Source: an uncultured Gammaproteobacteria bacterium
Lineage (GTDB): Bacteria; Pseudomonadota; Gammaproteobacteria; Eutrophobiales; Eutrophobiaceae
Reading direction: 5' to 3'
DNA: 64,000 bases
Assembly: GCA_951812995.1 (NCBI GenBank)
Contig: CATOTD010000006.1
Location: forward strand, 1-64,000
Below, piece after piece: positions 42,127 through 50,723 of the stretch (positions are counted from its first letter, which is position 1; each line of letters opens with the position of its first letter). A program made the translations under genes and the position numbers. The notes under the pieces are model-generated. The model did not search any database, had not been told where the DNA came from, and saw nothing but the letters and a program-made list of their open reading frames with translations.

Positions 42127-42871
42127 AAGTTTTAAGGCCATTCAGAATGTATTCACTCAGTATTTGCGTGACCCGGAAAATAATCCTGCGCCGACAGGGG
42201 TTGAAGATCGTCGCATGGCGGTTTATCGCGAACTTGTCTATAACAATATAGAAGGGTTTATAGCCAATAGTTTTCCAGTATTAAGAAAAATTACAGCCGA
42301 TAAACAATGGCATGAAATGTTGCGTGATTATGTGCATCGTCATAAGTCGCACACGCCATTGTTTCCAAAAATGCCGCAGGAATTTTTACAATATCTTGAA
42401 CTAGAGCGTAATCAATATCCAGATGACTACCCCTTTCTTTTTGAGTTAGCGCATTACGAATGGATTGAAACAGCATTATCTCTTGATACGAGAGAAATTA
42501 ATTTTGATAACGTTGACAAGATGGGCAATTTACTTGAAGGCGTTCCTGTCTTAAGTCCTCTGTCTATAGCCTTGTCATACGCATGGCCAGTGCATAAGAT
42601 TAGTCCACAAAACATCCCCAAAGATAAGCTAGCACAGACCTACTTGCTAGTGTATCGGAGTAGAGATTATGTGGTAGGATTTATTGAATTAAACCCAGTC
42701 TCGGCAAAGTTGATTGCGGAATTAACAAGCAATATTGACAAGACTGGCAAGCAAATTCTTGATGTCATTGCAAAGCAGCTAGATCACCCTGATCCTGATA
42801 TAGTTATAAAGGGTGGTCTGGAAATGATGCAAGATTTTAGAGCAAAAGATATTGTGTTAGGAACAAAATAG
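42095..42871 (+). CDS. hvfC: DUF2063 partner protein of the MNIO enzyme
   Basis: 258 residues from the ATG giving MLPSNNSSKTESFKAIQNVF. The DUF2063 N-terminal region is clear ('FTQYLRDPENNPAP', 'RRMAVYRELVYNNIEGFIAN', 'SFPVLRKI'), as is 'FPKMPQEFLQYLELERNQYP' and the acidic 'ELAHYEWIE'. Partner proteins of this family bind the precursor leader and deliver it to the MNIO enzyme. The 32-base overlap with hvfB suggests coupled translation. The DoxX-like membrane gene that often follows is not present. Confidence 0.92.
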   Translation: MLPSNNSSKTESFKAIQNVFTQYLRDPENNPAPTGVEDRRMAVYRELVYNNIEGFIANSFPVLRKITADKQWHEMLRDYVHRHKSHTPLFPKMPQEFLQYLELERNQYPDDYPFLFELAHYEWIETALSLDTREINFDNVDKMGNLLEGVPVLSPLSIALSYAWPVHKISPQNIPKDKLAQTYLLVYRSRDYVVGFIELNPVSAKLIAELTSNIDKTGKQILDVIAKQLDHPDPDIVIKGGLEMMQDFRAKDIVLGTK

Positions 42872-43005
42872 TCAAATATATCCAATACATGCAACATAAA
42901 ACGCCAGATTATTTTTAACATGAAAGAAAAATATTATGTGCGCTAATAACGGCGTTAATCGTTTCAGGGCTTGTCTATTCTAGTAATTTGTAATCTAATA
43001 GAAAA

Positions 43006-43062
43006 AAGCCTGAAGACGCAGAACATTTGGGGGAGGAGGGTATGATCTGCATCTCCAGGCTT
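43006..43062 (+). other. Long imperfect hairpin with purine-rich loop
   Basis: The arms AAGCCTGAAGACGCAGA and TCTGCATCTCCAGGCTT pair over about 17 positions with two mismatches. The loop is roughly 23 bases and purine-rich (GGGGGAGGAGGG). It lies about 135 bases downstream of hvfC. It could end the operon transcript or be a structured leader for something lost; there is no U-tract, so a classic intrinsic terminator is not supported. Confidence 0.5.
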
Positions 43063-43127
43063 AATATAAAGCTAAGGAGGAACATTGATTATTTCCGAAG
43101 CAGTGTAATGGGTAAGATTAGATTTTG

Positions 43128-43145
43128 TTGTGATTAACATCACAA
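43128..43145. promoter_or_regulatory. Perfect CRP-like palindrome
   Basis: TTGTGATTAACATCACAA matches the CRP consensus TGTGA-N6-TCACA exactly. No intact gene follows within 500 bases, so its target may be lost, or the palindrome may be coincidental. CRP/FNR-type regulators bind such sites. Confidence 0.35.
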
Positions 43146-43477
43146 TCTAGACTATCCAGGCAACATAGTATTGCTGATTTGTGAAGGGTGTCACGTTTTC
43201 ATGTCTGCTCAGCTAAATTTTCTTGGCTGGTTTGCTATTAATATACTCTCATTCTGCTTTAATCATGCCCGTTTGCAACAAAGATTTGTATTCGTTCTTT
43301 ATCATCTATTGCAAAGAGAGGGATTAAGGTTTGATACCTTTGCACAAAATACCTTATTTGAATATTATCCCGGCAATGGTTCAACATTCAATCACGGTAT
43401 ATGTCCGTTGTTACCGCTGATGCCTGTCCTTATCGGGTCTTGTACCTTTTTTCAAACGGTATAATCGTTAAAAAGGT

Positions 43478-43560
43478 TTGCGCGTGGTCGGTTAGGGTCG
43501 GACATGGGTTAGGCCAGGTTTGAGTCGGGTCATACTGGGGTGTGGTTGGGCTACGCGTGG
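43478..43560 (+). repeat. Degenerate G-rich pentanucleotide repeat, locus 2
   Basis: A short tract with GGTCGGTTAGGGTCGGAC and GAGTCGGGTCATACTGGG, of the same degenerate G-rich style as the tract at 25569. It is less regular and about 80 bases long. Confidence 0.55.
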
Positions 43561-43566
43561 AACCTA

Positions 43567-43690
43567 CATAAGGTTGTTCATGGCAATGTCTATCCGAGAG
43601 ATGGGTGGTTGATTGTCTATACTAGCGTGAGGTCGATGCCAGTTGTAGTCATGAATCCACGGTAGTAGTGCTTTGGCCCTAAGATGAGAG
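43567..43690 (-). pseudogene. IS481-family transposase C-terminal remnant
   Basis: The minus strand encodes 'LLPWIHDYNWHRPHASIDNQ' followed by 'PPISRIDIAMNNLM' and a stop. This is the typical C-terminus of IS481 transposases (YNWHRPH...PPISRL..NN). Only about 40 codons remain before IS5 copy D2. Confidence 0.75.
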
Positions 43691-43693
43691 GTT

Positions 43694-44992
43694 GGAAGCC
43701 TCTAAAAACCGTGCATTTTGTGGTACGATCTGATTCACTTGATGTGGGAGGATTTTGTTTATGCACGCACCTGGATTGTTTGATTTGACGGATCATTTGG
43801 CGCGGCTTTCGGCGATGGGAGATCCGCTTGAGGTTTTGGAGCGGCACGTTGATTTCGAAGTGTTTCGCCCAGTTCTTGTTGAAGCGCTTGGCTATGGTGA
43901 CCGCTCCAAAGGTGGTCGCCCGCCCTATGATGCCGTTGTGATGTTCAAGGTGCTGGTGTTGGCCTCGATGCACAATCTGAGCGATGAGCGGATGGAGTTT
44001 CTCATTCGTGACCGTTTCAGTTGGCTACGGTTCCTGGGATTTCAAATCGGGGAGCCGACACCTGATCAGAAGACGATCTGGCTTTTCAGAGAGAAGCTGA
44101 CCTAGGCGGGTGTCTTCAAGGCCCTGTTTGCCGCGTTTGAAGCTCAGCTGTGCGCGCGGGGATACAAACCCACCGGCGGTCAGATTGTGGATGCCACGTT
44201 GGTCTTTGCCCCGCGCCAGCGGATGACGAAAGAAGAGAAAGCGCGCGCCAAGGCATGTGAGGCCGCGTCTGACATCTGGCCCGATGATCTGTCCAAGGCA
44301 GCGCAGAAAGACACCGATGCGCGTTGGACGGTCAAGTATTCAAAGGCCAAGACGACCAAGGAGGGTGAGGAGGATACTGGCCTTGTCGATATTCCGGTTC
44401 CGCACTTTGGGTACAAGAACCACGTGTCCATTGACCGCAAATGGCGCTTCATCCGGGGTGAGACTGGCACGAATGCGGCTCGCTACGACGGGCATGAACT
44501 GTCCTCGGTTCTGGACGAGACAAACAGCTCGAAGGCGGTTTGGGCCGATACCGGGTACCGCTCGGCCAGGAATGAGGCTTGGCTGAAGGCGCAAGGGTAC
44601 CGCTCACATATCCATCGCAAGAAGCCACGCGGCAAACCCATGGCCAGGCATATTCGCCAGGGCAACGCGACACGCTCCGCCATCCGCGCCTGTGTTCGGC
44701 TACGAGAAAGGGCCCATGGCTCTGACCATCCGCTCAATCGGCCAAACCCGTGCGAAGGCCCGCATGACCATGGCCAACCTGAGCTACAACTTCCGCCGTC
44801 TCATCTTCCACGAGCGACGACAGGCCACAGCCTGACTCCGCCCAAATTCCGGAAATACCCGCCCTGGCAGACCCAAACAGCGCAACACAGCCTCAAATAC
44901 CACCGACCTTGACCTTCACACCCGCTATGTGGGTGACAACGACTGGTGCTCGCGTCAAAATCCATCCAGAATCAGCGTTGTTCGAGGTCTCC
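43694..44992 (+). mobile_element. IS5-family element type D, copy D2
   Basis: 1299 bp, same ends as D1. It lies between the IS481 remnant and a truncated IS256 type C copy (C3), whose 5' part it replaces. No matching target duplication is seen, so its right junction is probably rearranged. Confidence 0.85.
43761..44835 (+). pseudogene. IS5 type D transposase, TAG and 3' frameshift (D2)
   Basis: Same TAG after 'REKLT' (44103-44105) and same loss of the Glu-bearing segment near 44691 as D1. Additional differences include Cys in 'ARAKACEAAS' and 'GHELSSV'. Confidence 0.85.
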
Positions 44993-45872
44993 AGATTCTC
45001 AGTCTCTATGCCAAAGGCAATACCACCTGTGACATTGTCGCGCTGTTTCAGGAAATGTAGGGCGTGGCGGTCTCAACCAGTCTGCTCTCGCGCGTGACAG
45101 CAAAGGTGATTGCGTGGCAATCGGCCACTGGTGCTGATATACCCCAGCGCATACCTTGACTGCATAGTCGTTAAAATCCGCCAGGACAAGAAAGTCATCA
45201 ACAAGGCTGTCTTATTTGGCACTGGGCGTGAACCTGGACGGACACAAAGTGCTTTTAGGGCTGTGGCTGTCAGAGCACGAAGGTGCCAAGTTCTGGCTCA
45301 ATGTCTTGACCGAACTCCATAACCGCGGTGTACGAGACATCCTGATTGCCTGTGTTGACGGGCTCAAGAGTTTTCCTGATCTCATCAATACCGTCTACCC
45401 GCAAACCCGCATCTAGCGTTGCATTGTGCATAGGATCAGGCACGCGATGCAGTATGTTACCTGGAAGGACTACAAGGCGGTTGTAGTCGACTTGTAGCAA
45501 ATCTACCAGTCAGCTACGGAGGCGGAAGCACTGTTGGTGCTTGATGTCTTTGGTGACGAATGGGATGCCAAATACCCTAAGACCAGCCGTTCCTGGCAGA
45601 GTCATTGGCAGAACCTCAACACCCTGTTTGATTACCCGCAGGACATGCGCAAGACAATCTATACCACCAACGCCATTGCATCGCGCAACAGCGTCATCAG
45701 ACCAGCCATCAAAAAACGTAAGTTGTTTCCAACCGATGACGCTACCAGAAAGGTGAGCTATCTGGCCATTCAAGATGCATCAAAGCAGTGGGCTATGCCG
45801 ATTAAATATTGGCAACCAGCGATGAATCGCTTTATGATCGAATTCGAAGACCGACTAAAGGACTTCGTTTAA
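44993..45872 (+). pseudogene. IS256 type C transposase, broken (C3)
   Basis: Segments '[20 protein letters not shown]', '[20 protein letters not shown]' and 'YTTNAIASRNSVIRPAIKKR' occur in different frames or separated by stops (near 45059 and 45413). N-terminus missing. Confidence 0.75.
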
Positions 45873-45903
45873 GCAACGGCAGTTACACAGAATTCGGGAA
45901 AGG
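44993..45903 (+). mobile_element. IS256-family element type C, copy C3, 5'-truncated
   Basis: Begins in the middle of the transposase ('LSLYAKGNTTCDIV'), fused directly to the end of D2. It runs to the type C end GGCAGTTACACAGAATTC. Orientation is opposite to C1 and C2. Confidence 0.75.
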
Positions 45904-45904
45904 C

Positions 45905-46309
45905 TCGGTGTGCCGCCACTACTGACGGCGGTCGTCTCGGTTATCTTTCTGGTTCTGGCTGACTCGGCCATCTCTCTGGCTTTTTTTATGGTCATAGCTA
46001 TGTCCGCACCCGCAAGCTGGTGCAACATACCAGCAAGCTCACCGTTACCTGCGGCCAATGCCAGCAGTGTTTACAACGTGCCCTGATCATGGGCTTGGGC
46101 ATAAATATACACACTGCCATCACTCAAGGCCGTACCTTGCGTGGCGGGGGTGATGAAGTACTCGTTTTGTCCATTACTATCTGGGCTGTCTTGATGATGC
46201 GGCAAGGCGACCTGGCAGGATGTTGCATCATCAACACAGGCTGTGTAGAAGTATTCAAGAATGACGACCGTGCCATCGGCGTAGCGTAAGACAAGGTCGT
46301 CGCCTTAAA
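45905..46309 (-). pseudogene. Fragment of a large adhesin-like secreted protein
   Basis: The minus strand encodes 'GDDLVLRYADGTVVILEYFY', 'YFITPATQGTALSDGSVYIY', an in-frame TAA near 46065, then 'LLALAAGNGELAGMLHQLAG' and 'TETTAVSSGGT'. The 'GDDLVL..ADGTVV...F' pattern resembles the N-terminal region of type I secreted BapA/LapA-like adhesins. Both ends are cut by IS256 copies C3 and B5. The assignment is by pattern memory only. Confidence 0.4.
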
Positions 46310-46555
46310 GAGCTATTGTCAAAAGTAGTGTCTGACAATTTGATCATGCGGCTGCCTTGTCGTCCTCAGTTACCTCGATTCCATCTTTAAGCTTCACGCC
46401 TTCAATCACCTTCGCCAAGTGTCTGAAGCCTCTCAATTTGCGCCAGGAATCTTCGGCGCATAATCCCATCTTGTAGATCATCGTCAGCATCGTATTCCGC
46501 GTGATACAACCTTTAGCATGGCGTGTTCTATGCCGGATTGTCGCAAAGCTCGACT
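46310..46555 (-). mobile_element. IS256-family type B fragment (B5)
   Basis: Starts with the type B end GAGCTATTGTCAAAAGTAG and keeps only the 3' part of the gene (the frame ending in the DDKAAA-type C-terminus). It is cut by IS256 copy A3 at about 46556. Confidence 0.75.
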
Positions 46556-46560
46556 CAATG

Positions 46561-47872
46561 GATAACGTAAACTATCTTTCGCAAATTTGAAGAGGCGGTT
46601 TTCCTTTATCTGGTTAAATAAAAAGTGACATAACCATTTATTTGACCAGGAGAAGAGTCGCCATGAGCGATGATACAAGCAAGCACTTGAACAACGTAGT
46701 CCCTATTGATGAACAGGAACTGCAGGACCATCTCAACAAAGTGGTACTGAAGACTGTGGAAGACACCCGCAACCAGATGCTTCATGCTGAGGTTGATGCG
46801 CTGGTGGGTGCTGATCGATATGCACGCACTGAGACGCGCAAAGACGACCGGTCTGGTAGCTACACCAGGAAGCGCCACACAAGGGCCAGAGAGCTTGAGT
46901 TAAAGATGCCGAAGTTGCGCAAGCAGACCTTTGAGATGGCGATCATAGAGCGCTATCGGCACCGTGTAGCATCTGTCGAAGAGGCACTGACCGAGATGTA
47001 TCTGGCTGGCGTATCGGTCTGACGGGTGGAGGATGTCACCGCAGCATTGTGGGGTACCCGTGTCAGCTCAGGGACTATTTCAAAGCTCAACCAGCGTATC
47101 TATGGGCAGATTGAAGAGTGGCGTAATCGCCCCATAGAGGGTGATTTCCCTTATGTATACCTGGACGGTGTTGTGCTCAAACGCAGTTGGGGCGGTGCAG
47201 TGAAGAACGTTTCTGTTCTAGTCGCCATAGGTGTTGGGGATGATGGATATCGCCAGATTCTCGGGATTGTTGCGGGAGTCAAGGAAGACCAGGCTGGTTG
47301 GTGCTGTTTCCTCAGGCACCTGAAAGAGAATCAATTGGAGATTTTCACCCTGACGCTGGTTGACAGTGCTGTATTGTTCACTGCTATCGCAATATCTGCA
47401 GCCCTATGCCGCGAAACTGGGTCAAAGAAGTTTCCAGGATGTTGAAGGCGATCCATGCTTCTGAGGACCTTGAGTCAGCCAGGAACAAATCCGTAGAGAT
47501 TGAGACGAAGCTCGGAGACATGAAGCTGAGTGCGGCTGTGGACTGGGTGCACCAACACGTTGCAGAGACGCTGACTTACTATGCGTTTCCAGCGGAGCGC
47601 TGTAACCGTATCCGCACGAACAATCTGCTGTAGAGAATCATTCGGGAAATCAGGCGGCGAACACGAGTAGTGTGTGCATTCCCGGATGGCAACTCGGCGT
47701 TGATGCTTTGTGCGGCAAGGCTTAGACACATCACGAGAACCAAGTGGGGAACGCGGAAATATCTGAACATGGATTTGCTCCAAGAGATGGATAAAGAAAA
47801 GGATTTTCAGATCGCGTAACAACCAGATTTAAGGGAAAGCCAAATCAGAAAGTGCGAAAGATTATTGACACT
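46561..47872 (+). mobile_element. IS256-family element type A, copy A3
   Basis: Both type A ends are present (GATAACGTAAACTATCTTTC and GTGCGAAAGATTATTGACAC), about 1.3 kb. It is followed directly by a PPIase fragment, which it probably truncated. Confidence 0.85.
46663..47819 (+). pseudogene. IS256 type A transposase, broken (A3)
   Basis: Starts MSDDTSKHLNNVVPIDEQ. An in-frame TGA at 47020 follows 'LAGVSV'; the same frame resumes as 'RVEDVTAALWGTRVSS'. Near 47400 the frame changes ('RNWVKEVSRMLKAIHASEDL'). A stop (TAG) replaces the residue before 'RIIREIRRRTRVV' near 47631, where the type A consensus has 'NPLERIIREI', so the catalytic Glu is lost. The stretch 'ILGIVAGVKEDQAGWCCFLR' is diverged from A1 and A2, suggesting gene conversion with another relative. 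Confidence 0.8.
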
Positions 47873-48235
47873 ACCTACGGTTTCGGCTATCTCCGTGAAA
47901 GAATTATTAGGGTTGGAAAAACCAGAAGCAGACCAAACAGGAGTCGCCGATGAGTCGTCTGATGCAAGCAATTGGGCTGAAGCGACAGAAAAAAAGGCGG
48001 CACTCAATTCTCAAATAGATCTGGATTATGTCTCGTTATTAATAGACAACATGAATCAGTCAGAGCGAGAGAGGATATTGGCTGATCCAGAACTATTTAA
48101 ACAAGTTATTGAAAATGAAGCAAATAGTCTTTCAGCGATAGCGGCCGCGATCGGCAATAACCTGATTGAGGATCGCAACGTTGAATTCTTAATGCGTAGA
48201 GGAGCAAAAAGTATCTTGCGTGAATCTTATCTTAC
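47873..48235 (+). pseudogene. Peptidyl-prolyl isomerase (SurA_N/parvulin-type), N-terminal fragment
   Basis: About 120 codons: 'VSAISVKELLGLEKPEADQT', an acidic linker, then 'LDYVSLLIDNMNQSERERIL', 'ADPELFKQVIENEANSLSAI' and 'DRNVEFLMRRGAKSILRESY'. The pattern of a short helix, an 'ADP..F...I..EA' segment and 'R.....LRE.YL' resembles the chaperone part of parvulin-type PPIases. Both ends are replaced by IS elements (A3 and E2), so only a fragment remains. Confidence 0.5.
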
Positions 48236-48670
48236 GGGAACCTCTATTAATGCAATCACTTTCCAGTTTATTGGCTCAGAGAGGTTAAAACAATAACCAA
48301 TTTGATCCAAAAAGCCGGTAGTCTCCGTACAGCCCTTGTCTCGGCTTTACTTCGTTTTCAAGACGCACTGACCCGTGCCAGAAAGCATAAACGCCTCATG
48401 TTGTACCTTAGATTCATCAAGCCGATATTCATGCTTGTGCGCGTAATGCCAATGCAAGGAACCGCTTTGCGGCGTAAATTGCGCTGTGCTCCAAACACAG
48501 GTTCGACCCGACTACGGTAGCCTTGCCCTTGAGAAACGCTACTTTTTCCTCTGACCGATAGGCACTGTCAGCCCAGACATCTTTACTGGTATTGCTGTCA
48601 TCTGGCAGGTCGGCAAAAACCTGCGCATCATGGACGCTGGCATCAGTGACCTGATAGTCACGAATCAGTT

Positions 48671-49969
48671 GGAAGCCTCTAAAAACCGTACATTTTATGG
48701 TACGATCTGATTCACTTGATGTGGGAGGATTTTGTTTATGCACGCACCTGGATTGTTTGATTTGACGGATCATTTGGCACGTCTTTCGGCGATGGGATAT
48801 CCGCTTGAAGCTCTGGACTGTCATGTGAATTTCGAAGCGCTCCGTCCCGTTTTGGTGGCAGCGCTTGGCTATGGGGAACGTCCCAAAAGGGGTCGCCCGC
48901 CCTATGATGCCGTTGTGATGTTCAAGGTGCTGGTCTTGGCCTTGATGCACAATCTGAGCGATGAGCGGATGGAGTTTCTCATTCGTGACCGTTTCAGTTG
49001 GTTGCGTTTCCTGGGATTTCAAATCGGGGAGCCGACACCTGATCAGAAGACGATCTGGCTTTTCAGAGAGAAGCTGACCTAGGCGGGTGTCTTCAAGGCC
49101 CTGTTTGCCGCGTTTGAAGCTCAGCTGTGCGCGCGGGGATACAAACCGACCGGCGGTCAGATTGTGGATGCCACGTTGGTCTTTGCCCCGCGCCAACGGA
49201 TGACGAAAGAAGAGAAAGCGCGCGCCAAGGCAGGTGAGGCCGCGTCTGACATCTGGCCCGATGATCTGTCCAAGGCAGCGCAGAAAGACACCGATGCGCG
49301 TTGGACGGTCAAGTATTCAAAGGCCAAGACGACCAAGGAGGGTGAGGAGGATACTGGCCTTGTCGATATTTCGGTTCCGCACTTTGGGTACAAGAACCAC
49401 GTGTCCATAGACCGCAAATGGCGCTTCATCCGGGGTGAGACTGGCACGAATGCGGCTCGCTACGACGGGCATGAACGCTCCTCGGTTCTGGACGAGACAA
49501 ACAGCTCGAAGGCGGTTTGGGCCGATACCGGGTATCGGTCGTCCAAGAACGAAGGCTGGCTGAAGGCGCAAGGGTACCGCTCACATATCCATCGCAAGAA
49601 GCCACGCGGCAAACCCATGGCCAGGCATATTCGTCGGGGCAACGCGACACGCTCCGCCATCCGCGCCTGTGTTCGGCTACGAGAAAGGGCCCATGGCTCT
49701 GACCATCCGCTCAATCGGCCAAAACCGTGCGAAGGCCCGCATGACCATGGCCAACCTGAGCTACAACTTCCGCCGTCTCATCTTCCACGAGCGACGACAG
49801 GCCACAGCCTGACTCCGCCCAAATTCCGGAAATACTCGCCCTGGCAGACCCAAACAGCGCAACACAGCCTCAAATACCACCGACCTTGACCTTCACACCC
49901 GCTATGCGGGTGACAACGACTGGTGCTCGCGTCAAAACCCATCCAGAATCAGCGTTGTTCGAGGTCTCC
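48671..49969 (+). mobile_element. IS5-family element type D, copy D3
   Basis: 1299 bp with the same ends as D1, inserted in the E2 transposase gene. The flanking four bases (AGTT and GGCT) are compatible with a mutated AACT-type duplication when compared with intact E1. Confidence 0.85.
48738..49812 (+). pseudogene. IS5 type D transposase, TAG and 3' frameshift (D3)
   Basis: Same TAG (49080-49082) and same deletion near 49668 as the other D copies. The first 40 codons differ more than elsewhere (for example 'YPLEALDCHVNFEALRPVLV' against 'DPLEVLERHVDFEVFRPVLV'), suggesting recombination with another lineage of the element. Confidence 0.85.
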
Positions 49970-50506
49970 GGCTTGTTGTCATGGTCTATCTGAATGTAGT
50001 TCTTGTAAGCAATATGGCTACGGCTATGTTTCTTCTTCCAGCGGGCATCGGTATCTTTCTGATGCCCTTTGTTATCGCACCAGGACAGCACCTGCCTTAA
50101 TCCGTGCATTTTCTTCCCAACGCTTACGCGGCAACAGTGCCGGAATGATCGAGGAGGCAACTATCTGATCCTTGCGAGCGATATAAGCCGCCTGGTTCAA
50201 CGACAACTGCTCAAACAACGATGCCATCAGACCCAGCGCCGCTAACCGATGCTTGAATGCCCAGCAGGTTTTGGTATCAGCGACTCGTTGCTGCCTAGCA
50301 AGACCCAGAAACTGCTGAAAACTGCAACGGTCTTCGATTTGGTATTCCAACTGAGCATCGCTAAGACCATACGGATTTTGCACAAGCAGTCCCTTGAACA
50401 TCATCACTACGTCTGTTGGGCGTTGCCCGCCTGACGCTTACGTTGTTTCTCATGAACCTTGTTCAACAACGACCGAAAAGATTCCCAGTCAACCGTCTTT
50501 TCCAGT
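49970..50506 (-). pseudogene. IS5 type E transposase, 5' part (E2)
   Basis: Encodes the N-terminal frame ('LGNPLPELEKTVDWESFRSL' to 'GNAQQT') and, after the same -1 shift as E1, 'MMMFKGLLVQNPYGLSDAQL' onward to '...YKNYIQIDHDNK', where D3 interrupts. A further frame change lies near 50080. 'IVASSIIPALL' has lost the first catalytic Asp seen in E1 ('IVDVSIIPALL'). Confidence 0.75.
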
Positions 50507-50534
50507 TCAGGCAGAGGATTACCCAACTGTTTGA

Positions 50535-50723
50535 GAGTTATAACCGAACCTGGTGTCTGAAAGAAATTGAAGAATGCGGCGTGCCTTGTTGAAATTGGTT
50601 TTGTAGAACTAATTGAAACAAGAGGAACACGCCACATATGAAAAACAATACTGTGATTGATCTGGACAATCCAGAGGGGATTGATCCGTTGACCGAGTTG
50701 TTGAGCATCGGTGCCAAGAAGCT
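50535..50723 (+). mobile_element. IS256-family type B variant, 5' fragment (B4)
   Basis: Begins with the type B end GAGTTATAACCGAA and encodes MKNNTVIDLDNPEGIDPLTE and 'LLSIGAKKLE' before IS5 copy D4. The matching other end (ACTTTTGACAATAGCTC) lies beyond D4 at 52023-52054, so most of the element was deleted before or after the D4 insertion. Confidence 0.75.

Larger units (their letters stand above)
42872..43566. other. Gene-poor region downstream of hvfC
   Basis: About 700 bases. It holds an imperfect hairpin (43006-43062), a ribosome-binding-like AAGGAGG at 43074-43080, a palindrome TTGTGATTAACATCACAA at 43128, and a short G-rich tract from about 43476. An open frame at 43171-43464 (plus) encodes 97 residues without recognisable domains and lacks a ribosome binding site, so I do not call it. 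Debris from an IS481 element follows. Confidence 0.5.
48236..50534 (-). mobile_element. IS5-family element type E, copy E2, split by D3
   Basis: The 3' end (GGGAACCTCTATTAATGC on the plus strand) starts at 48236. The copy is interrupted at 48671-49969 by IS5 copy D3, inserted between the codons for '...DHDNK' and 'LIRDYQ'. Its 5' end is cut by a type B IS256 end at 50535. Confidence 0.8.

Noticed and set aside
43171..43464. 97-residue ORF downstream of hvfC
   Set aside because: It has no ribosome binding site, no recognisable domain and no conserved pattern; kept as unassigned sequence.
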